NCBI RefSeq assembly: GCF_003481985.1
Contig: NZ_QUMD01000022.1
Coordinates: 1-55,561 of the forward strand
Reading direction: 5' to 3'
DNA from: Clostridium sp. OF09-36
GTDB taxonomy: Bacteria; Bacillota; Clostridia; Lachnospirales; Lachnospiraceae
DNA: 55,561 bases
Position 1 is the stretch's first letter; the number at the start of each line of letters is the position of its first letter. Of this stretch, positions 48,501 to 55,561 are shown one piece after another. The notes under the pieces were generated by a model that did no database searches, was not told the DNA's origin, and worked only from the letters and a program-made list of their open reading frames with translations. The translations under genes and the position numbers were made by a program.

Positions 48501-50085
48501 ATCCTGCTGATTCTGGCAGTCATCGAAAATGGTACCGTGTGAAGATCGATGAAGGATATCACAAAAACAAGTTCCAGTGTTCCGTGAAGGATAACATTGC
48601 GGAAAGTGGTTCTGGTGTGTTATTTCAGAAATATGAGGCAGGAACCGGTGAAGCGGGAGACCTTTATTATCTGGAACTTCCGGCAACCAGCCAGGTATCA
48701 CAGCTGGAGGTAGAAATATCGGTTACAGGTGTACTTCCGAATGCCGGGATAACGGTAAAACGGGCAGCCGGTCCCTATTTTGATGATTTCGATGGATAGA
48801 TGCTTCAGATGCCTTGATCATCGGAGCGGACTCTGTTTTCACGGCGCAGTTCGGTGTAAGCAACCGGCAAGCCGGAGAATATGGGGAACCTTATCTGAAA
48901 TTTGGCTCAGCTGTTCCGGCGGGGACTACGATCATCATGCAGACACTGAAAACAGGGCAAAATACAGACCAGGATTATTGGTATTATAAAACAGGACAGG
49001 AACTTGCAGCAGAAAGCATTTTAAAATTAAGTGCATTTCAGAAAATGGGAGCAGATAGCAGTTCGCCGGATTCCAGCTATTCTGATCTGACCGGAAGAAA
49101 ACAGGAGTATCGTTTTGTTGTAGATTTTACCAATGCTGTGGAAACACAGACAGCCGGAGCTGGACTGGAAAATACCGGAACGGCGTGGAATCTGGTGTTC
49201 GCATTTACGAAAGCAGAAAATAACGGTAATCCATTGGATGCAGCATCGGGTGACACAGAAACGGTTATCCCGGATCTGTGGGAAACAGTAACTGTAATGA
49301 AGAACGCCGGAGGCCGGTTTACTCTGGAAACAGACAATACGGCCGGTTTGGACACTTCTGACGAATGGAACAGTCTGAATCTGACGGCTGCTTACCATAT
49401 TTCGCCGTCAGATCTTCCAATGTGGACAGGGCGTACATTGGGACTTGTGATCGCTGTTTCAGGGGACCGGGCAGATGCAGCACCGATTCCTAGGGATATG
49501 AGACTTGAGGTTCAGAAAAACGGAGGAGACACTACGCTATATCCGCAAAACGAGAACGGAGAGTTTCTGGTGCCGATTGATGAAATTTCAAAAAATTCCG
49601 ATACAAGATCACTCACGCTGCGGCTGGTATCAGATACCTATTATTTTCAGCGGCAAGCCTATCAAAATGTAACGGCAAAGCTGTATGCATCAGCCTCTGC
49701 AGATACCGATGCTTCTTTCAAAGGAAAATTGCTTGCAGAACAGGGCGGGTTAACGCTGGTCCGGAATGCGACGGCACTTCCATCTGTGAAGGTTGAAACA
49801 GAAAAGCGCTTGTATCCGCAAAATGGTGTATTAAAGCTTCCGGTTACATATGCCAATGTTGATAAAGTAGAAGCAACGATCTGGAAGCAAAACGAGAACA
49901 GCAGCGAGTATACCAACACTGCGTTCCGGCAGGAACTGGACACGTCCGGGGAAACAAATGATTTTTCATTAAACGGACAGGAAGCGGGAAGCTATTGTCT
50001 GAAGATTACTGCATCAAAAACAGAAGGAGAAAGCATCCGTACGATTATGGAGGTTCCTTATTATTTTATCATTACAAACGAATAA
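42498..50085 (+). CDS. Giant secreted repeat protein (about 2,529 residues), two one-base frameshifts
   Basis: A single protein once two missing bases are restored, near 43318 (AYDITLW continues VDGKEYQPEQPV) and near 48804 (DDFDG continues IDASDALIIGADSV). Order: a signal region (IGAVVLIVCLLESVLLS, residues 15-32); a Ser/Asn/Ala segment (NATVSNASPSNAEE); two tandem domains of about 130 residues sharing FAYDI-LW and GK-Y-PE; a glycine-rich part with repeated ITGG and IGGG motifs like carbohydrate-binding Cthe_2159-type beta-helices (about 535-1000); PMP-like GGGIY/GGAVY helix repeats (about 1015-1415); two InlB-type repeats (about 1580-1750); a Cys/His cluster (CLHPSE and TCSCGAH); and Ig-like beta domains to the end. 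There is no LPXTG motif or C-terminal anchor. Likely an adhesin or matrix scaffold. Confidence 0.78.
42810..43560 (+). repeat. Two tandem approximately 130-codon domains in the giant protein
   Basis: The first (from about 42810) contains VSGKLPIGTSLKA, EEELQDCGLEEVELNSG, VFAYDISLWLHGKRYEPEYA; the second (from about 43194) contains VTGILPKDTTVTV, EEILGKLQLPEGDI, FAYDITLW and DGKEYQPEQPVKVKI. They are clearly homologous although diverged. No named family recognised. Confidence 0.7.
45540..46740 (+). repeat. Right-handed beta-helix repeats of PMP type
   Basis: About fifteen imperfect units of 20-30 codons with a GG(A/G)(V/I)Y turn followed by G(T/S)(V/F)-(I/L)SGG and NN(T/Q)A, e.g. NGGAVYLDDANGTVSISGG, RDGAGVYLADGSLTVSGG and NGGGIYIDKQNVTLN. 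These are typical of polymorphic-membrane-protein-like adhesins. Confidence 0.8.
47230..47760 (+). repeat. Two InlB-type (Listeria-Bacteroides) repeats
   Basis: Two units of about 75-85 codons: one with IQGWNTKKDGSGKSY and LTLYAIW, the second with VVFHPNIPLGVTYSG, FDSWNTKRDGSGTAYSD and INLYAQW. The W-T-DGSG-Y...LYA-W pattern is that of InlB B-repeats found in surface proteins. Confidence 0.82.
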
Positions 50086-50086
50086 A

Positions 50087-50190
50087 ACGGTAATGGTTTG
50101 ATGATGTGGTTACATTACCGTAAACATTACCAAAAAGAAGAAGCGAAGAAGATCCTGATAAGCAATGACAGGATTTTCTTCGCTTCTTTC
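50087..50190. terminator. Hairpins ending the giant protein gene
   Basis: A perfect 9-bp stem (50087-50095 with 50113-50121), then a longer purine/pyrimidine-rich stem (about 50136-50157 with 50168-50188) ending TTTCTTTG. The second is a good bidirectional terminator between this gene and the convergent XRE regulator. Confidence 0.8.
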
Positions 50191-50201
50191 TTTGAATTTG
50201 T

Positions 50202-50474
50202 TTATTTTGGAATATGAATATTTGGAAACTGCGTGTTCAACAGGTCGCCCGGCTTGACGTGCAGGGCGTCAGCGATATTGTATAAAATTTCTACCGAAAA
50301 AGATTGTATTACATTAGGAGCTTCAATAGCACTTAGATAAGAACGGCTGATGTTTGCCTTCTCAGCAAGCTGTTCCTGGGACATACCCTGCGATTTGCGG
50401 ATTGCGGCAATCGTCAGGCCAAGGTCGGTAAAACGATCGCGGTTGTCAAATGAAATGATTTTGCTCTTACCCAT
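50202..50474 (-). CDS. XRE-family helix-turn-helix regulator
   Basis: A 90-residue protein with a single HTH_3 domain: LGLTIAAIRKSQGMSQEQLA, EKANISRSYLSAIE, then FSVEILYNIADALHVKPGDL. It binds DNA as a likely dimer. The start at 50474 has AAGGAG ten bases upstream; the in-frame extension further 5' has no ribosome binding site. It lies on the opposite strand between the giant protein gene and its truncated copy, so it may control the fibre locus, as the XRE-type SinR does for the tapA-sipW-tasA operon of B. subtilis. That role is inference; it is not a SinR orthologue by length or layout. Confidence 0.85.
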   Translation of the reverse strand: MGKSKIISFDNRDRFTDLGLTIAAIRKSQGMSQEQLAEKANISRSYLSAIEAPNVIQSFSVEILYNIADALHVKPGDLLNTQFPNIHIPK

Positions 50475-50631
50475 AGGTGGTAAACTCCTTTGCAAGAAAA
50501 GTAGAATAAAAGATGAAACGGTCGAAAAAATGATAATATCACTATTATAGCAATTATAAAAGAAAGCAACAGCATCATAAAACGGGTAATTAACTACTAT
50601 ATAAGACATATGTATAATGAAAGAATAGGAT

Positions 50632-52621
50632 GAGGAGGGAAGCATTGCATATAATGCGGCCAGGATCAATGGGGGAGGTATTTTTGTAAAAGATGGTAAT
50701 GTTCTCATGTATCATGGAAACATTACAGATAATAAAGCTTCCGGTGGCGCGGGCGGTGGTATTTACGTCAATGCAGAAAACGCAAATGAAAAAGTTGTTA
50801 TGCTGAGCGGTGCAATCGAATCGAATCACGCACATACTTCTGGTGGAGGCATGGCGGCACAAAGCGGATCGGACCATAACATCACGGTGCAGATTGGGAC
50901 AGCGGATGTTCATCCAAAGTTGGATTTAAACAAAAGAACATTTACTGCGTTTCAGTACGGTGCTGACGAATTCGAAAGCCATGATCATAGTTCCTGTCCG
51001 GTAATCAGCGGAAACCAGGCTGGAATTTCTGGAGGCGCTTTTTATCTGAATAGTCCGGGTTCTACATTCCAGTTTTTCTGTTTGAAAGAAACAGGAAATA
51101 AAGCCAAGGATGTAAAGAGCAATGGTCTGAAGGTCGAAGGCGGTGATGTGAGCATAGGTTCAGAAACTGGCGGAAATATTGACATGAAAGGATCTGTCAT
51201 GGTGCAAGGTGGATCAGTGGATGTATATGGAACCATGAAAAACCCATATTTCCATGGTCAGATCACGGTTGATATTCAAAGTACGGATAATAATCATTAT
51301 CTTGATCATCGTAGCCAGGAAAAAGGTAATAATATTGAATATAAAGTTCAATACAATGAAAATTTTACCGGAACAGATTGCAATCTGGGTCAGAAGCATG
51401 TATACGGTGATGTATTATCCGAATGTTCCGCTTGGGGTTACTTATTCCGGTACTATGCCAAATTAGCCGTGTACGGTAGGCGAAGTCTATACGGTTCCAG
51501 AAAATCAATATTTGTGTACCGGTTACCGTTTCCAGGGATGGACACAAAAATGGATGGAACGGGAAAATCTTACAATACGGCAGAGAGTGGCCAGGACGGA
51601 TTGTCTCAGGAAAATGGAGCAACAATCAAACTGTATGCACAATGGAGCAAATGTGAACACAATGCAGCTAATTTAACCTATCGCATCAACAAAAATGAAA
51701 CCGGTCTTATTCAGACCTGTAGCTGTGGAGCACATACTGCTGAAGTTACGCTTCAGACTGTCGATCAGGTTTATGATAAAAAGGAACATCCGGTAACATT
51801 GCGTTATAGCGGAGATACCTGGAGTCAGGCAATACCGGACATTCAGTATGAATGGAGAAAAGCAGGAACGAATGACGCCTATACATCCGTAAACGGAAAT
51901 CCGAAACTGGCAGGACAATACCAGGTCACCATGACAGCACCGTTGGATTCATCAGCATCAGAAACCGGAACCTGTATGTTTACATACAAGTCAACGGAAG
52001 AGCAGAAAGGAGATCTTTATCAACTGGATTTTACACCGAATACAGGGGTGACATCAAATCTGAATATTAAAGTTACGATTAGTGGCGTTAAGGCAAATGC
52101 AGTCATTGCGGCAACGCGTGAAGCCGGACAATTCTTTGAGCAATTTCTGGTATTACAAACCAGAAACATCAGATGGACTTTCTTCCATAAAACTTTCGGA
52201 CTTCTGCAGGATGGGAAGTAAAAAAGAAACCTATGGAGTTTCCACAAGTTCTGGAAATGCGGGTCAGATTCCGGAAAGCTATCGCTTTGTGGTAGATTTT
52301 TCCAAAACTTCATCAAAATTAACTGCGAAGTATGCAGCAACGCAGAACACACAGTCTTCTCTATATGGAAAACGACCGATTCTTGTGATTGAGAGTCCTA
52401 AAACAGGAGATTTGGAAAAGAATAGTAATGAGGAAATATGGGGAACGCTGGATACAAACAATAGTACTTATCCGACTAAGCTCTCTGAGGGAAGCTATTG
52501 TCTGATCATTACAGTTTCCAGAACAGAAAATGGAAATGCAGGAGATGGAACTGTGCGGACGGTTATGGAAGTTCCATATTATTTCATTATCATGGATGAA
52601 AATTCGGAAAATGCTGCTTAG
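50632..52621 (+). pseudogene. 5'-truncated, deletion-scarred second copy of the giant protein gene
   Basis: The sequence enters abruptly at SIAYNAARINGGGIFVKDGN, matching TIAYNTARMQGGGIAVKDGN of the giant protein (about 46515), and follows it to the same C-terminal ending (MEVPYYFII). There is no start codon, signal peptide or 5' two thirds. Compared with the first copy, three blocks are missing: about 60 codons between ENFTGT and AIWVRSMYTV (near 51380), which shifts the frame; about 60 codons before FWYYKPETSDG (near 52145), also with frame change; and a large block between RFVVDFS and SYCLIITVSR (near 52300-52490). A stop codon also interrupts the second InlB repeat. The shared parts are diverged rather than identical, so the duplication is old. 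Confidence 0.82.
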
Positions 52622-52686
52622 GAAACAAAAAATGTAGAGAAAGCTGCGGCTTCATTGTCAATGCTGATTCTAATCAGACTTGAGAC

Positions 52687-52733
52687 AAAAAACGATCCCT
52701 ATGTCAATCAAAAGGTATAGGGATCGTTTTTTT
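52687..52733 (+). terminator. Strong terminator after the truncated copy
   Basis: A 16-bp stem (52687-52702 with 52717-52732) ending in a run of seven Ts; works in both directions. Confidence 0.92.
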
Positions 52734-52854
52734 GAAAAGTCGATATATCTCGCCCTACATTAGACAGGATTTTGAATGGTGAGATAGACAGCAAAAGTAC
52801 GTTTGACAAACACGAGATGTCTGGTTTCTATTTTGCAAGCTAATTCATATCTAC

Positions 52855-52884
52855 TTGACGTCCACATGAGAATAATACTACAAT
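52855..52884 (+). promoter_or_regulatory. Probable promoter of the second MATE gene
   Basis: TTGACG (52855-52860), 18-base spacer, TACAAT (52879-52884), about 95 bases before the GTG start. The rest of the gap from 52734 to 52978 shows no gene. Confidence 0.55.
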
Positions 52885-52978
52885 AAGCATAATGTCGTTA
52901 AGAATAGGAACGTCGGCATAAAGATTTTGGGAAGAAACGTTCCGAAAAGGAAGGTACGCAGGAAAAGGAGAAAAGACA

Positions 52979-54340
52979 GTGAAAGCAAACACAGATTTAT
53001 TTGAAAATGCCCCGGTGCCGAAGGCCGTGGCGACGATGGCGATTCCAACGATGATTTCCATGCTGGTTGTGGTTATTTACAACATGGCGGATACATTTTT
53101 CATCGGACAGACAAAAGATCCGCTTCAGGTAGCAGCCGTGTCACTGGCTACGCCGGTATTTATGATCTTTATGGCACTGGGACATTTGTTTGGAATTGGC
53201 GGAAGCTCGGCAATTTCAAGAGCGCTGGGAGAACGGAGAAAGGACCGTGCATGGCATATTAGTTCCTTCTGCTGTTATGGTTCGTTGGGACTTGGCGTCA
53301 TTGTGGCAGCAGTTTCCGTGCTTTGTATGGAAAAGATTCTGCGTCTGATCGGTGCAAGCGCGAATACCATTGATTTTGCAAGACAGTATCTGACAATCAT
53401 TGCTGTTGGTGCGCCGACCATCATGTTTTCGACCGCATTTGCGAATATCTTGCGCGGCGAAGGTGCATCCAGGGAATCCATGATCGGGAACCTGCTTGGA
53501 ACGGTTGTAAATATTATTCTGGATCCGGTTATGATCCTGGGGCTTGGCTGGGGTGTCTCCGGGGCAGCGCTTGCAACGGTGATCGGAAACATTGCGGCTT
53601 GCCTGTTTTATATTGCCTACTATGTGCGCGGCAAATCGATGCTGTCCATTCATCTGAAAGATTTTAAGATGGGAGATGGAATCGCCGTAGCGGTTGCGGC
53701 AATCGGTATTCCGGCTTCTTTGAATAACATTCTGATGAGCTTTGCGAACATCATCTTGAATCAGGCGTTGGTCGGCTATGGCGATACGCCGGTTGCGGCA
53801 ATGGGCGTGGCAATGAAGTCGAATATGCTGGTAGTGCTGTTGCAGATCGGACTTTGTGTGGGAATCCAGCCGTTGATCGGTTACAATTACGGCTCTGGAA
53901 ATAAGAAGCGCCTGATGCAGGTATTCAAATTTACCGGCGCCGTTTCAGTGGTTATGGGAGTTATTTTGACCCTGTTTATGCTCATTGCAAGAAAGTCCCT
54001 GATCCAGGTCTTCATCAACGACGCAGAAGTCGTGGAATATGGTATCCGGATGGTCATTGCGCTGCAGCTTTCCGCCCCGTTCATCGGAATTTTGTTCCTG
54101 TGCATCAATACGATCCAGGGCATGGGAAAGGCGCTGCCTTCCCTCATCCTTACGGTCTGCCGCCAGGGACTGATTTTTATTCCGCTGATTTTTATTTTGA
54201 ATCATCTGTTTGGGCTGGATGGTGTGATTTATGCGCAGCCGACGGCGGATTATCTGTCAATCATGGTGGGGGTTATCATTTGCACGCATTTGTTTCGGAC
54301 GATGAAGCATCAGATGCAGGTTTCATCATTTTTTGAATAA
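52979..54340 (+). CDS. MATE family efflux transporter
   Basis: 453 residues, intact, twelve membrane segments in two halves. The N-terminus ENAPVPKAVATMAIPTMISM, VYNMADTFFIGQ-type helix 1 and GIGGSSAISRALGERRKDRA are typical of MepA-like MATE exporters. Substrate unknown. A GTG start at 52979 is preceded by AAAAGGAG. It is convergent with, and overlaps by 15 bases, a decayed relative on the other strand with a closely similar N-terminus. Confidence 0.92.
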   Translation: MKANTDLFENAPVPKAVATMAIPTMISMLVVVIYNMADTFFIGQTKDPLQVAAVSLATPVFMIFMALGHLFGIGGSSAISRALGERRKDRAWHISSFCCYGSLGLGVIVAAVSVLCMEKILRLIGASANTIDFARQYLTIIAVGAPTIMFSTAFANILRGEGASRESMIGNLLGTVVNIILDPVMILGLGWGVSGAALATVIGNIAACLFYIAYYVRGKSMLSIHLKDFKMGDGIAVAVAAIGIPASLNNILMSFANIILNQALVGYGDTPVAAMGVAMKSNMLVVLLQIGLCVGIQPLIGYNYGSGNKKRLMQVFKFTGAVSVVMGVILTLFMLIARKSLIQVFINDAEVVEYGIRMVIALQLSAPFIGILFLCINTIQGMGKALPSLILTVCRQGLIFIPLIFILNHLFGLDGVIYAQPTADYLSIMVGVIICTHLFRTMKHQMQVSSFFE

Positions 54341-55058
54341 ATTCCGTATAATGCACACCGCCATCACCACGGTTGCCAGGTCTGCGCATGCCTGCGACAA
54401 CAGGACACCGTGGTATCCAAACAGATTAGAGAGAAGAAACAGGAAAGCGGCGTACAGCACACCCTGGCGGCATACGGATAAAAGGAATGCGCCGAGGGCA
54501 TTTCCGACTGACTGACCGCCAAAGGCAAAGCCGACCAGGATCAGCGCAGTGATCATGTTGGATTTCAGGGCGATACCCATAGCTGTAATCTTATCGGTAC
54601 CGTAAGCAAGCAGGAAATGGTTGGTCATCATGACCATGAAGCTCTGCATCAGGTTGGTGATGGAAGCAGGAATGCCGATCGTGAAAATATCCCGCGCCAT
54701 GGTCCCGGAAATGTGGATTTCCTGGATGGATGAGCGTCACCAGAAGTCCAAAACCAATGGAAGTCCAGATGCAGAACGCACTGGCTTTTTTTGCGGCAGT
54801 TTCGTTTTTTTCGCCAAGCAGTCTGGAGATGATGGAGCTTCCGCCAAGTCCGAAGATATCTCCGAAGGCGATCATCAGCGTGAATACGGGAACAGCCAGG
54901 GAAACACCGGCCACCAGGTCCTGTTTGCCGGTGAGTGCAATGAAGTAGGTATCTACCATGTTGTAGATGAGAGAGACCATCATACTGAGTACGACCGGAA
55001 ATGCGAGCGTGAGATACGCTTTTGGAACCGGCGTTGTTTCAAAAAGTTCGTTTTTCAT
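54326..55058 (-). pseudogene. MATE transporter with internal deletions
   Basis: ATG 55058 opens a normal MepA-like N-terminus (FETTPVPKAYLTLAFPVVLS, YNMVDTYFIALTG, GLGGSSIISRLLGEKNETAA) of about 115 residues, then the frame shifts. The continuing frame reads MARDIFTIGIPASITNLMQS and VGFAFGGQSVG, then jumps to GAFLLSVCRQGVLYAAFLFL and the C-terminal end. Against a full-length MATE of about 450 residues some 200 are missing in two blocks, so this is true decay and not just a base error. It is probably a paralogue of the intact MATE gene facing it. Confidence 0.8.
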
Positions 55059-55345
55059 AAGAATCAGATGTCCTTTCTGTGTGTACTGGCGCAAAATCAG
55101 CGGATGTACCACGGATGTACTTTCTGTATGGAAGTGCAATAAAAAACATCCACAACCCAGAACTGGATTATGGATGTCCGACCGTAGCGCAAAACCTTGC
55201 GCCCTATCATATGTAGTTAGTTATTGGCAAAATCCGTTTCTGTCTGCGCATCGCGTGAACCGAAATGGATTTTGTTTGTTCCTGCGGTATTTTAGGATAA
55301 CAAGCGGGAATCCTCGGTTATTCAATTGCCGAGATGAAAGCGTCT

Positions 55346-55391
55346 GAAACGCAAGCAAAATCGAAAGTCTGTTCGATTTTGCTTGCGTTTC
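55346..55391 (+). repeat. Perfect 19-bp hairpin at the left end of an IS200/IS605 element
   Basis: Arms 55346-55364 and 55373-55391 are perfect inverted repeats with an 8-base loop, 27 bases before the transposase start. IS200/IS605 elements carry subterminal hairpins recognised by TnpA and often a 5' hairpin that blocks outside transcription. A smaller GCGCAA/TTGCGC hairpin lies near 55183-55198. The rest of the gap after the MATE remnant contains no gene. Confidence 0.75.
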
Positions 55392-55417
55392 CTTCTGTAT
55401 GATAGTATACTATGTGT

Positions 55418-55561
55418 ATGAAAGAAAAATTAATACATTCAAGAACTTGTGTATACAATATCAACTACCATGTGGTGTGGTCTGTGAAATATCGCAGGAA
55501 GATTTTATCGGCAGAGATTGAGACTTATCTAAAAGAACTGGTTCAGAAAATAGCATCCGAT
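55418..55561 (+). mobile_element. tnpA: IS200/IS605-family transposase TnpA, cut by the window end
   Basis: The first 48 codons of a TnpA-type Y1 transposase: KEKLIHSRTCVYNINYHVVW, SVKYRRKILSAEIETYLKEL. The YNINYHVVWSVKYRR start is diagnostic; the HUH motif and catalytic Tyr lie beyond the window. ATG 55412 is an alternative start. No clear ribosome binding site, as usual for this poorly translated family. Whether tnpB follows cannot be seen. Confidence 0.88.

Overview
The window looks like chromosomal DNA of an anaerobic gut-type Firmicute, most likely a member of the Lachnospiraceae (Clostridia). Reasons: AGGAGG-type ribosome binding sites; a DUF5688 protein; a class II galactose-1-phosphate uridylyltransferase; a SAM-I riboswitch before metK; the gene order argG / argC-GNAT-argJ-argB-argD; choline-binding-type wall repeats; and SipW-type signal peptidases with their TasA-like substrates. 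The species cannot be named from the sequence alone.

Layout. 0.3-4.3 kb: a small 2[4Fe-4S] ferredoxin coupled to a Y-family DNA polymerase, a YolD-like protein, and an AAA-ATPase-like/PD-(D/E)XK protein. 4.3-6.4 kb: a LysR regulator and a MetE-like (YxjG-type) methyltransferase. 6.5-8.2 kb: a tiny acidic lipoprotein, then remnants of azlC, a HipA-like kinase and a HIRAN-domain gene. 8.2-12.6 kb: uvrB and feoAB. 12.7-19.2 kb: DUF5688 protein, a membrane-anchored propeller/C39-like protein, murA and a secreted wall-binding protein. 19.2-27.4 kb: riboswitch-metK, a NusG-domain-II protein, a Gx transporter, galT, apbE, and EamA and MATE transporters. 27.4-34.3 kb: divergent arginine biosynthesis genes around a shared control region. 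34.3-36.4 kb: a hydrolase remnant, a 2-hydroxyacid dehydrogenase and a broken flavin/ferredoxin gene. 36.8-52.6 kb: a surface-fibre locus. 53-55.6 kb: an intact and a decayed MATE gene, and the start of an IS200/IS605 element.

The most interesting part is the 36.8-52.6 kb locus. It has two SipW-type (Ser/His) signal peptidases, a TasA-like fibre subunit, a membrane-anchored protein that carries the same TasA-like C-terminal domain on a Ser/Gly stalk, two more small SipW-signal proteins, and an approximately 2,529-residue secreted protein with glycine-rich beta-helix and InlB-type repeats. A 5'-truncated, deletion-scarred second copy of that giant gene follows, with an XRE-type regulator between the copies. 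I read it as an extracellular matrix or adhesive-fibre assembly module.

A strong caution applies throughout. At least sixteen otherwise well-conserved coding frames are broken by exactly one missing base (dinB, MetE-like, uvrB, feoB, murA, galT, argG twice, the fibre genes and others). Every one can be repaired by restoring one base to a short run. This one-directional pattern points to consensus sequence error rather than to biology. Such genes are annotated here over their full span with the break position, and are not called pseudogenes unless there is separate evidence of decay.
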